From positions 1 to 6,870 of the forward strand of contig JAWKSZ010000123.1 in assembly GCA_041402045.1 (NCBI GenBank): DNA of 6,870 bases. Reading direction: 5' to 3'. The notes under the pieces are model-generated. The model was not told the origin of the DNA. It worked only from the letters and a program-made list of their open reading frames with translations, and searched no databases. This stretch comes from JAGQRJ01 sp041402045. Lineage in GTDB: Bacteria; Planctomycetota; J058. Below are positions 1-6,822 of this stretch, one piece after another; the stretch's first letter is position 1, and every line of letters begins with the position of its first letter. A program made the translations under genes and the position numbers.

Positions 1-1965
1 AGCCGGGCTGGCTCATGACGGTGTTCCTCGAGGGCTTCTACGGGACCGCGCTCGGGGTGGGCGCCCTGAGCCTGCGCAAGCGCACGGGGCTGCCCCTGGT
101 GGCGGTGCTCCCGCCCCTCGGCGTCGCGATCGAGTGGCTGCGCGGGAACATCTACTTCATTAGCTTCCCCTGGCTCTACTGGGGCCACGCGCTCCACGGC
201 CAGGAGACCCTGATCCAGTTCGCCGACGTGGCCTCGGTCTACGGGCTGAGCTTCGTGGTGCTCATGGTCAACGGCGCGATCGTGGACCTCCTGCTCTTGC
301 TGGTGCCGGTGTTCGAGCGCGGCCTCGAGCCCACCCCCGCGCAGCGCAAGCGCGCCTTGGTGATCGGCGCCGCGCCGCTCGTCGCCCTGGCGCTGGTGGG
401 GGGCTATGGCTGGGTGCGCGCGGGGCAGGTCGAGGCGGCCTTCGTCGACGGACCGAACTTGCTGGTGGTCCAGACCAACATTCCTCAGGACCTCAAGGAC
501 GAGCCCCCGGCGCCGGGGCTCCTGGCGCAGATCAACTTCGACCTGACCCGCACCGGGCTCAACCGCCTGCGCGCCGACCCCGACGCCAAGCCGCTGGACG
601 GGATCCTCTGGTCCGAGACCATGTGGCCGCCGAGCTACCCGCTCCCGCCGGTGCTCGGCGACACGACCCGCACCCCCGCGCCCGCGGACATGCCCGACCC
701 GGGGGAGGCGCCGCCGCCCAAGCCCGGCGAGCCGCGCCCGCCCGCGCGGCCGTGGGCGGGGACCGACCCCGCGCTCAGTCCCATGGCGAACTGGGAGCGC
801 TACGCCGCCGAGCACCTCCACCCGCAGTACCTCGCCGAGCGCCAGAGCTTCCTGCGCCAGCTGTTCAGCCTCGCGACCCAGGCCGGGGTGCCGATCTTCG
901 TGGGCTCCATGGACACGACCTGGGGCGAGAGCTCGGGGATCTACGCCCCCGAGCACAACAGCTACTTCCGCGTGGCCCCCGAGGGGCCGCCCGAGGCGCG
1001 GGTCACCGAGCGCTACGACAAGATCGAGCTCGTGCCCGCCAGCGAGTTCATTCCGGGCAAGGACGGCGGCCTGTTCGCGCCGATCTACGGGATCGTGAAG
1101 CCCTTCGTGCCCCCGGGGTTCGTGGTGTTCGAGCCCGGGCCCGGACCCGTGCTCATGGACGCCGGCGGGTTCAAGCTCGCGCCGAACGTGTGCTTCGAGA
1201 TCTCCTTCGCCGAGCTCCTGCGCGAGAGCACCCGGGCCGGCGCCGACGTGCACGTGTGCCCGGCCAACGACGGCTGGTTCGTGCGCGGCAAGCGCGGCCA
1301 GGAGGTCGTGGCGACCGCCGAGATCCCGCTCTCCCGCGCCCACGCCCGCTTCCGCGCGATCGAGTCCCGGCGCGGCGTGGTGCGCTGCGTGAACCGCGGG
1401 GTCTCGCTCTCGATCGATCCCCTGGGCCGGGTGCAGGACGTGCTGCAGCGCACGGTCGACGGCGAGGTGCGCGAGGTCGGGATCGACGGCGCGCTCCTGA
1501 CCCAGGTCAAGACCACGCAGCTCACCACCCTCTACGTGCTCTGGGGCAACCTGTGGGTGTTCGTGTGCATGTTCGCCGTGGCCGCGCTGGGCGTGTGCGC
1601 GTGGCTCGGGAAGCGTCTGCTCGAGGAGCCCGCCGGGCCGCAGGGGCCGGAGCCGGAGGCCGAGCCCGAGGCTACGACGGAGCCGGAGGCCGAGGCTGAG
1701 CCGGAGGCCGAGGCCGAGGCCGAGCCGGAGCCCGAGCTCGAGACCGAGCCCGAGCCCGAGGCTGAGCCTGAGCCTGAGCCTGCGCCTGACGCCGAGCCTG
1801 AGCCTCGAGCCCGAGGCCGACGCGGCGGTAAACCCCGACGCCGACGCGCCCGTGGACGACGAGGACAAACCCGGTTCAGCCCAGGTGAATGCCTCCTGTG
1901 GCGCCGTCCCAGCGGGTGTAACCCGCGCGCGAGACCACGGGAGTTCCGGGACATGGGGCGGATAG
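1..1965 (+). CDS. lnt: Apolipoprotein N-acyltransferase, 5'-partial, with apparent frameshift in C-terminal tail
   Basis: Integral membrane enzyme that adds the third acyl chain to the N-terminal cysteine of lipoproteins after Lgt and LspA act. The frame is open at the window edge (PGWL precedes the first Met at 15), so the N-terminal helices lie upstream. Counting that Met as residue 1, seen are hydrophobic segments near 5-20, 27-42, 72-100 and 113-134, the Lnt-like FPWLYWGHAL (51-60), then a carbon-nitrogen hydrolase domain (about 148-490). The catalytic residues align with the E. coli triad: E201 in WSETMWP, K336 in RYDKIELVP, C393 in NVCFEI; E344 in SEFIPG and NDGWF are also kept. A final helix spans about 505-531. 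A Pro-rich insertion (205-260) and an acidic Glu/Pro/Ala tail are unusual. The acidic frame shifts by +1 at about 1806 and then ends at TAG 1963-1965. Family assignment is secure; the exact C-terminus is not. Confidence 0.9.
627..794 (+). other. Proline-rich insertion in the Lnt catalytic domain
   Basis: This stretch (residues 205-260 from the Met at 15) follows directly after the catalytic Glu motif WSETMWP. It is dominated by Pro with Ala, Gly, Asp and Arg, for example EAPPPKPGEPRPPARP. In E. coli Lnt only a short segment separates the catalytic-Glu strand from the following helix, which here resumes around QYLAERQSFLRQLFSLA. The comparison is from memory of the family. The composition predicts a disordered periplasmic loop near the active-site mouth. 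Confidence 0.6.
1650..1815 (+). repeat. Imperfect Glu-Pro/Glu-Ala codon repeat in lnt tail
   Basis: About 165 bases made largely of GAG alternating with CCN or GCN codons, coding Glu-Pro and Glu-Ala pairs after the last membrane helix of Lnt. The units are degenerate hexamers (GAGCCG, GAGGCC, GAGCCC, GAGCCT), so this is a low-complexity tract and not an exact tandem array. If Lnt has the usual topology, the tail sits in the cytoplasm. Its 3' end holds the apparent frameshift. Confidence 0.7.
1803..1809 (+). other. Apparent one-base insertion (frameshift) ending the lnt frame
   Basis: The repeated pattern CCT-GAG becomes CCTCGAG here, one base longer than the neighbouring units. In the incoming frame the protein turns abruptly from Glu/Pro to Arg-rich (RARGRRGG, then RRRRARGRRG). 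In the +1 frame from 1807 the acidic composition continues (EPEADAAVNPDADAPVDDED) until TAG at 1963-1965, next to the following gene's start. This fits a sequencing or assembly error or a real indel in the strain. Programmed frameshifting is less likely because no slippery heptamer is visible. Confidence 0.65.
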
Positions 1966-3140
1966 GATTCATGACGCTCTGCGCCGCGTTGGCGCTGGGC
2001 ACGGCTCACGCGGACCGGCTGTTGCTCAAGGACGGGCGAGAGCTCGTGGGCAAGGTCGAGCGAGTCGGCGACCGCGTGCGCCTCGTCGGCCGCTTCGGCG
2101 AGGTCGAGTTCCTGCTCGACGAGGTCTCCCAGGTCATTCGCGAAGCGACCCCCTGGGAGCGCTGGGAGCGCTCGCTCGCGGAGCTGCGGCCCGGGGATCT
2201 CCAGCAAGTCCTGGCGCTGGCCGAGACCGCCCGTGAGCACCGCGTCAGCGGCGAGATCCGCGGGCTCCTGCGGCGCGGCGCCGCACCCGAGGTGGTCCGC
2301 GCCGACGACCCGCTGCTCCTCGACGTGGTCGCGCTCTGCGATCGCTGGGGTCGCGGCGAGCAGGCCCTCGCGCTCTTGATCCACGCCGCCAGCGCCCAGC
2401 CTGCCGTGCGCGCCGCCCTCGAGGCTCGCGACTACCACCTGCTGGTGGACGAGTGGCTCCCCGCGGACGTCTACTACCCGCGGATCGGCTGGGTGCGCTG
2501 GGAGGGGTCCTGGTATCCGCCCGAGCAGCTCCCGGTGCTCCGCGCGAGGCGCGCGCTGCACCTCGCCCGCGGCCGCGTCGGGACCCTGCGCGAGGCCGAG
2601 GCGGCTGCGCAGGGGCGCCTCATGCGCAGCCGCAGCCGGCTCAGCGACTACGCCGCGGGCGCGTCCCAGGCCGAGGCGGCGGTCGCCGCGCTGAGCGACG
2701 AGCTCGCGGTCCGCGAGCGCGACCTGGACCGCGCTCAGGGCGAGCTCGATCAGGCCACCGGGGACCGCGCCGCCTTGGCGGCCTCCTCCCTGGGGTGCGA
2801 GCCGCCCCCCCGCGGGCGGCGGGACGACAGCGCCCAGGCGCGCTACGACCGCGCCCGTCGCGAGCGCGCCCTGGAGCTCGATCGCCTGGACCGCCGGATC
2901 ACGCGGGCTCAGGAGCAGCTCAAGCAAGTCCGTCTGCTCCGCGACCGCGCCCTCGCTCAGCTCCAGGCCGCCCGCGGTCAGCTCGCGCGCTACGCCGCGA
3001 GCCAGTCCGACGCCGAGGGCCAGGTCCGCGCCGCCGAGGCCGAGCTGGCTCAGCTCCCCGCTGCGCTGGACGTGGCGCGCGGCGAGCTGCGCCAGGCCGA
3101 GCAGGACCTCGCCGCCGCCGAGCGCGCCGCCCGCCACTAG
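1953..3140 (+). CDS. Exported coiled-coil protein of unknown function
   Basis: I do not recognise this 395-residue protein. The chosen start, ATG 1953, gives a plausible Sec signal peptide, MGRIGFMTLCAALALGTAHA, cleaved before DRLL. The alternative ATG 1971 leaves a shorter leader without a basic N-terminus. Residues 21-62 (LLLKDGRELVGKV, then GDRVRLVGRFGEVEFLLDEVSQVI) look like a small beta-barrel module common at the start of exported planctomycete-type proteins. Residues 63-170 are probably helical. An aromatic patch, PRIGWVRWEGSWYPPEQLP (176-194), resembles 'GWV..G.W..PE' segments in similar proteins. Residues 208-278 and 293-393 are long Ala/Glu/Arg/Gln coiled coils interrupted by CEPPPRGRR (282-290). 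The start overlaps the corrected lnt stop by 13 bases, suggesting cotranscription and coupled translation. As the sequence stands the frame is open into lnt, so it could be mis-annotated as an lnt C-terminus. A periplasmic structural or scaffolding role is only a guess. Confidence 0.75.
   Translation: MGRIGFMTLCAALALGTAHADRLLLKDGRELVGKVERVGDRVRLVGRFGEVEFLLDEVSQVIREATPWERWERSLAELRPGDLQQVLALAETAREHRVSGEIRGLLRRGAAPEVVRADDPLLLDVVALCDRWGRGEQALALLIHAASAQPAVRAALEARDYHLLVDEWLPADVYYPRIGWVRWEGSWYPPEQLPVLRARRALHLARGRVGTLREAEAAAQGRLMRSRSRLSDYAAGASQAEAAVAALSDELAVRERDLDRAQGELDQATGDRAALAASSLGCEPPPRGRRDDSAQARYDRARRERALELDRLDRRITRAQEQLKQVRLLRDRALAQLQAARGQLARYAASQSDAEGQVRAAEAELAQLPAALDVARGELRQAEQDLAAAERAARH
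3137..3140. other. Convergent stop codons sharing CTAG
   Basis: The plus-strand coiled-coil gene ends with TAG at 3138-3140. The minus-strand kinase gene ends with TAG at 3137-3139. The self-complementary CTAG supplies both stops, so the genes overlap tail to tail by three bases. No hairpin followed by a T-run is seen on either side, so each transcript must run into the opposite gene or end by another means. Confidence 0.9.
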
Positions 3141-6100
3141 TCGTTGCTGAAGGCCTTGAGCCCGAGCGCTTGCAGGTCCCACACCTCGAACCGGCCGTCC
3201 CCGCGGAGCAAGCAGGCGTAGCGGCCGTCGGGGCTCGCGCTGAAGTCGACGTAGGGCGCGCCGGGGTCCGTCTCGTGGCTGAACTTGACCTCCGCGGTGT
3301 ATCCGTAGAGGCGAACCACCGCCCAGGCCGCGGAGCCTGCGCGGCTGCCAGCGAGCAGGATCCGCTGCTCGTCGAGCCGCTGCTTCCCGAGGGGCAGGAG
3401 GTACAGCGCGTGCACCTCGTCCAGGAGGTCCTGCGCGATCGGGTGGCGCTCGTCCGGCGACTGCGCGCGAGCCACCGTCAACCCGTCGTCGCCACCCACG
3501 AACAGAGTCTGTCCCCCTTCAAGCAGGAGTAGGTCGTGCCACCGCGTGCCCTCGGGTATGGGGATCGCCAGGGAGACCTCGTCGCCGCTCCAGCGGTGCA
3601 GTCCGCGGGCCCCGAGGATCCAGACGGATTCGGTCCCGCGGGCCACCCGCAGGGGGACGTCGTCGTGAGGAAGGCGGGGTGAGAGCCGCGCGCCGCCGGG
3701 CACCAACGCGGGGCGCGGCGGGAGGGAGGCCAGGTCGACCGCGCTGGGTCGACCGGCCTGAGTGCAGAAAAAGGCGGGCCCCAAGGCGAGCAAGGGCACG
3801 CGCAACACGTAGCTGCCCTCGGGGGTTCCTCCGGGGCCTACGCCCAGGATCAGATCGCTGAGGGTCGGGTCGAGGCTGGCCAGGCTCAGCGGCTTCGTGT
3901 CGCCGTCGAAGGCGGCCAAGAGCTCCGCGGGCCAGGCGGCGCTCCAGGGCTGGGGAGGCTCGGGGCTGCCTTCCAGTCGCTGGGAGTCCGCCGAGAGGCC
4001 GCGCAGCAGGAGCGGCTCCGTGGGGGTGCGCGGGTCGAGGGTGCAGGTGCAGACCTCGGCCTCTACCCCCAGCGTTTGGGGCGGCCCTCCGAGCGCGGGC
4101 CACCTGCGCGGCGGGGCCAGGCGGCCTTCGGCCAGGCGTCCGCCGGAGGTGATCAACGTCGAGCCGGCGAGGAAGCAGGCGCGCGGGACTCGATCGGAGT
4201 CGGGGGCGAGGTTCGCGTGTCGGTCCTCCCACAGGGGCTGCTCGCAGTTGTGGTCCCGCACGGCGCGGAGGATCGCGCGCTGGCTGCGATCCGCAGGTTC
4301 AATGGCCGCGCTGGCCGCGGAATACGGCTGCCCCCGATACCGCGCTGCCGCGGCCTGCACCGCGTCCTGGTCCACCACGGTCGCGTCGACCTCCTGGGGT
4401 GGCGCGGGCTCCTCGGCCTGGGGTAACCCTGCGAAGGGCAAGAGCGCGTCCAGGTCCCACACCTCGAACTCGCCGTCCCAGCGTGTCAGGCACGCGAGGC
4501 GATACTGCTCGCTGAGCGCGACGTCGGCGTAGGCGAAGTCGCGCAGCGCCGCCTGGAGCACGCTGGGCGCTGAACCGTCTCGCGGCAGGGACAGGCTCGC
4601 CCACGCGCCCGCGCCACGGGCGCGGGTCCCCACGACCAGCGCGCGATCGGCACCGAGCCCCTCGATCCCCTCGACCGCGACGAAGTTCGGGATCACGTAG
4701 CAGCCACGCTGCTCGCCCTCGGGGGAGAACACCGTGAGGCCGTCGCTCCCGGCGACCCAGGCTTGCCCCGACCCGTCGACGTGCACGTCCCACCAGGGCG
4801 CGCGCGTCGTGGCCACCTCGTGGGGCACGGCCTCCCCCTCCGGCCAGCGATACAGCTCGTGGCTGCCGAGCACCCACAAGGGTCCGCTGGGCACCTCGCC
4901 GAAGGCCAGCGCGCGCACGGGTCCGCTGCGGAGCTCGACTCGAGCGCAGGCCGCTCGGCGAACCTCGTCCGTCCGTGAGTCCGTGACCTCTGCCACGACC
5001 GGGTAGGGGAGGCGGAATACGTAGGTCTTGCCCTGCCGGTCACCCCCCCTCCCTGTGCCCAGAGCGAACTGTTTGAGGTCGCTCCTCCAGCACCCTGCGG
5101 TGACGGGCTTGTCGTCGTCCGCGCGGCCACCCTGCGTCCAGCTCTCGAGCCCTCGCAGGACCCCGTCCAAGGACGTGAGTCGGGTATCGCTCCCGTCCCA
5201 CTCCCCCGCGGGGGGGCCAGTGGCCTTTGGCGCGCTCCAGGTGTTGAAGCTGGACACGCCCGTGAACAAGTGGACGCGCTCGGGGGCAACGATCCCCGCC
5301 TTGAGGGCCAGGTTGATCGGCCGCGAGGTGACGTGCGCCACGAGCGTCGTGAGCTTCTTGCCGGTGTATGCGTGCCAGGCCTTGGCCTGAGCGGGGTCGA
5401 AGCCGCTGGGGCTCGCCCTGCTGCCGAACGTGACCAGGGCTTCGCGCGCTAGCGGAAAGGTCGCCCGCGGTGGGACCAGACGCCCTGCGTCCGAATCTCC
5501 GAGGCTCCCGGAGTGGTGGACCTCGCTCCACAGCGGCTCGTGCGCGTTGCGGTAGTGGAGGGCCCACGCCAAGGCCTCCCGGCGAGGCTGATCGATCAGG
5601 AGCTCGCCCGACCGCGCGAGGGTCGTGCAGCGGGCCACGGCGAGTCGATCCTCCAGCGAGGGAGGCGCGCGTTCGTCCGGCGTGGGCCCCGGGTCGCGGG
5701 TCCCGCTCGGAGCCTCCGAGGGTGACGGGGTCGGGACGTCCGCGGTGGCGGAGCGCAGGGCGAGGGCGACCGCGAGCGCCGCGAGCACGAGCGCCGCGCA
5801 GAGGGCCCAGGGCCACAGCGCCCGGCGCTCGTCCTCCGCGACCCCCTCGCCGCGCAGGTAGGCGTCGAGCTCGTCGCGGAGCGCGGCCGCGGAGGGCGTG
5901 CGGGCGGCGGGGTCGAGGCGCATGGCGCGCTTACACACCCCCTCGAGCTCGAGAGGGACGGTGGGGTCCCCGACGCTCGGCCACTCCGGCGGCTTGCCGG
6001 TGAGCAGCTTGGACAGGATCTCGGCCAGGGAGCCCGCATACGGGGCCCGGCCGCAGAGCAAGAAGTAGAGCACCGCGCCCAGGCTGTAGACGTCCGCGCC

Positions 6101-6667
6101 CGGCCCCGCCGAGCGCGCGCTGTCCGCCTGCTCGGGCGCGACGTAGGCGGGCGTGCCGAGGAACGCGCCGGACTGGGTCAGGCGCTCGGCCTCGTCGCTC
6201 CCGCGGGCGAGCCCGAAGTCGAGGAGCACGGGGTGCCCGTCCTCGTGCAGGATCACGTTCTGGGGCTTGAGGTCGCGGTGCACGATCCCCAGGGCATGCA
6301 TGGCGCTGACCGCGTCCGCCAGCTCCCGCACCAGGCTCGCGCAGCGCTCCCAGCCCAGCGGCGTGCGCTTGCGGACCTCGCCGAGCTCTTCGCCCGGAAC
6401 GAGCTCGGTGACGAGGTAGGGGTCGCCCCGGGCCGTGCGCTGCAGGTCGATCACCCGCACCACCGAGGGGTGCCGCACCTGGGCCAGGAGCAGCGCCTCG
6501 CGCCCGAAGCGCGCGATCGCCTCGGGGGTCGTCTGGCCCGCGTGCAGGAGCTTGAGCGCCAGGGGGCGGTCGTTCCCCGGGAGCAGCGCCTGATACACGA
6601 CCCCCGCGCCGCCGCGACCCAGCTCGCGCACGATCCGATACGGCCCGATCTCCAGCCCTGCGCTCAC
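3137..6667 (-). CDS. Transmembrane PknB-type Ser/Thr protein kinase with duplicated propeller-like ectodomain
   Basis: Receptor-like kinase of 1176 residues. The kinase domain (about 8-271) has every key motif: Gly loop G17-R-G-G-A-G22, Lys39 in LALKL, Glu57 in FGREA, catalytic HRDLKPQN (130-137), D150-F-G, APE (177-179), DVYSLG (192-197) and Arg256. Activation-loop candidates are T164, S166 and T172. As an RD kinase it is probably switched on by loop phosphorylation. A helix at 283-304 crosses the membrane; a Pro/Ser-rich linker (310-336) leads to an outside region of about 840 residues. That region holds two diverged copies of one unit (342-746 and 768-1173), with blade-like strands such as AWVAGSDGLTVF and FEVWDL typical of WD40 or Reg_prop propellers. 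No PASTA repeats are seen. The start is GTG (6667-6665), preceded by GTAGGG at a 7-base spacing. The ectodomain likely senses an envelope ligand or binds a partner; ligand and substrates are unknown. Confidence 0.92.
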   Translation of the reverse strand: MSAGLEIGPYRIVRELGRGGAGVVYQALLPGNDRPLALKLLHAGQTTPEAIARFGREALLLAQVRHPSVVRVIDLQRTARGDPYLVTELVPGEELGEVRKRTPLGWERCASLVRELADAVSAMHALGIVHRDLKPQNVILHEDGHPVLLDFGLARGSDEAERLTQSGAFLGTPAYVAPEQADSARSAGPGADVYSLGAVLYFLLCGRAPYAGSLAEILSKLLTGKPPEWPSVGDPTVPLELEGVCKRAMRLDPAARTPSAAALRDELDAYLRGEGVAEDERRALWPWALCAALVLAALAVALALRSATADVPTPSPSEAPSGTRDPGPTPDERAPPSLEDRLAVARCTTLARSGELLIDQPRREALAWALHYRNAHEPLWSEVHHSGSLGDSDAGRLVPPRATFPLAREALVTFGSRASPSGFDPAQAKAWHAYTGKKLTTLVAHVTSRPINLALKAGIVAPERVHLFTGVSSFNTWSAPKATGPPAGEWDGSDTRLTSLDGVLRGLESWTQGGRADDDKPVTAGCWRSDLKQFALGTGRGGDRQGKTYVFRLPYPVVAEVTDSRTDEVRRAACARVELRSGPVRALAFGEVPSGPLWVLGSHELYRWPEGEAVPHEVATTRAPWWDVHVDGSGQAWVAGSDGLTVFSPEGEQRGCYVIPNFVAVEGIEGLGADRALVVGTRARGAGAWASLSLPRDGSAPSVLQAALRDFAYADVALSEQYRLACLTRWDGEFEVWDLDALLPFAGLPQAEEPAPPQEVDATVVDQDAVQAAAARYRGQPYSAASAAIEPADRSQRAILRAVRDHNCEQPLWEDRHANLAPDSDRVPRACFLAGSTLITSGGRLAEGRLAPPRRWPALGGPPQTLGVEAEVCTCTLDPRTPTEPLLLRGLSADSQRLEGSPEPPQPWSAAWPAELLAAFDGDTKPLSLASLDPTLSDLILGVGPGGTPEGSYVLRVPLLALGPAFFCTQAGRPSAVDLASLPPRPALVPGGARLSPRLPHDDVPLRVARGTESVWILGARGLHRWSGDEVSLAIPIPEGTRWHDLLLLEGGQTLFVGGDDGLTVARAQSPDERHPIAQDLLDEVHALYLLPLGKQRLDEQRILLAGSRAGSAAWAVVRLYGYTAEVKFSHETDPGAPYVDFSASPDGRYACLLRGDGRFEVWDLQALGLKAFSND
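3149..4366 (-). repeat. Kinase ectodomain repeat, copy 2
   Basis: Residues 768-1173. It matches copy 1 in order: RSQRAILRAVRDHNCEQPLW (794-813), DSDRVPRACF (823-832), GSYVLRVPLL (951-960), VWILGARGLHRW (1015-1026), VGGDDGLTV (1057-1065), ILLAGSRAGSAAWAVVRL (1103-1120), and YACLLRGDGRFEVWDLQA (1150-1167). The offset from copy 1 is 418-433 residues along its length, so small indels have built up since the duplication. A Pro/Glu-rich linker (about 748-762) separates the copies. Confidence 0.72.
4430..5644 (-). repeat. Kinase ectodomain repeat, copy 1
   Basis: Residues 342-746. Landmarks shared with copy 2: a helical start with RREALAWALHYRNAHEPLW (362-380), DSDAGRLVPPRATF (391-404), GKTYVFRLPY (546-555), LWVLGSHELYRW (597-608), VAGSDGLTVFSPEG (638-651), a LVVGTRARGAGAWASLSL segment, and the ending YRLACLTRWDGEFEVWDLDA (722-741). 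The strand pattern suggests a beta-propeller with a short helical cap at its N-terminal side. The fold is inferred from local motifs only. Confidence 0.72.
5756..5821 (-). other. Kinase transmembrane helix
   Basis: Residues 283-304 (ALWPWALCAALVLAALAVALAL) form the only strong hydrophobic helix in the kinase gene. It follows a charged juxtamembrane stretch (AEDERR) and precedes a Pro/Ser-rich linker. This places the N-terminal kinase in the cytoplasm and the C-terminal 840 or so residues outside the inner membrane. Confidence 0.88.
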
Positions 6668-6674
6668 GCTTGCA

Positions 6675-6680
6675 CCCTAC
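6675..6680 (-). promoter_or_regulatory. Probable ribosome binding site of kinase gene
   Basis: On the minus strand GTAGGG lies 7 bases before the GTG start at 6667-6665. The match to the anti-Shine-Dalgarno sequence is modest. It supports GTG as the start, which also leaves the usual short lead-in (about 8 residues) before the first kinase strand. Confidence 0.4.
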
Positions 6681-6692
6681 CCGCTGCAGCGG
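6681..6692. repeat. Perfect 12-base palindrome upstream of kinase start
   Basis: CCGCTGCAGCGG is fully self-complementary and ends 14 bases upstream of the kinase GTG start. It overlaps a second small inverted repeat, CGGCT-CCG-AGCCG (6690-6702). It could be a dimeric regulator's operator or a leader hairpin near the ribosome binding site. In DNA this GC-rich a chance palindrome is also plausible. Confidence 0.35.
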
Positions 6693-6812
6693 CTCCGAGC
6701 CGGCCCCGGACCGGACGTTCGATCCGGGTTAGGCTAGGACCACGGGCGCGGGGGCCAACCCGCTGCGCGAGCGCCTCGGAGAGGCCCTGGAACCACGCGG
6801 GCGCGGCCCGCC

Positions 6813-6818
6813 GAGAGG
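6813..6818 (+). promoter_or_regulatory. Ribosome binding site of the right-edge gene
   Basis: GAGAGG lies 4 bases before ATG 6823. It is a fair Shine-Dalgarno match and the main reason, together with the hydrophobic N-terminus, to call a gene from so few codons. Confidence 0.5.
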
Positions 6819-6822
6819 ACCC

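Larger units (their letters stand above)
6668..6822. promoter_or_regulatory. Divergent intergenic region with probable back-to-back promoters
   Basis: These 155 bases separate the minus-strand kinase gene from a plus-strand gene and are the only real intergenic space in the window, so promoters for both should lie here. The least GC-rich part, about 6718-6738 (containing GGTTAGGCTAGG), is the best place for a -10 element; TAGGCT at 6730-6735 is a weak candidate on the plus strand. I could not pair it with a convincing -35 box. Confidence 0.4.

Noticed and set aside
15..17. ATG at 15 as the true start of lnt
   Set aside because: The frame is open upstream to the window edge and the conserved N-terminal membrane helices of Lnt are missing, so this Met is internal.
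623..1699. Alternative plus-strand frame inside lnt
   Set aside because: The Arg/Ala/Gly-rich translation has no motif, while the other frame carries the full Lnt catalytic triad over the same bases.
1803..1809. Programmed ribosomal frameshift in lnt
   Set aside because: No slippery heptamer is visible at the site. A simple one-base insertion explains the pattern better.
1532..2002. Minus-strand frame with a Ser-Gly/Ser-Ala repeat
   Set aside because: It is the antisense image of the Glu-Pro/Glu-Ala codon repeat in the lnt tail; no start context or independent coding signal is seen.
2805..2811. C7 run as a phase-variation tract (another C7 run is at 5043-5049)
   Set aside because: The reading frame is intact through both runs, and seven-base C runs are expected in DNA of this composition.
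2801..2820. Inverted repeat GCCGCCC/GGGCGGC as a terminator
   Set aside because: It lies in mid-gene, encodes the Pro/Arg break between the coiled coils, and has no T-run after it.
2453..3532. Long plus-strand frame running across the end of the coiled-coil gene into the kinase gene
   Set aside because: Its translation is Arg/Pro/Gly/Ala-rich with no domain motif, and it overlaps two well-supported genes. It is a product of high GC content.
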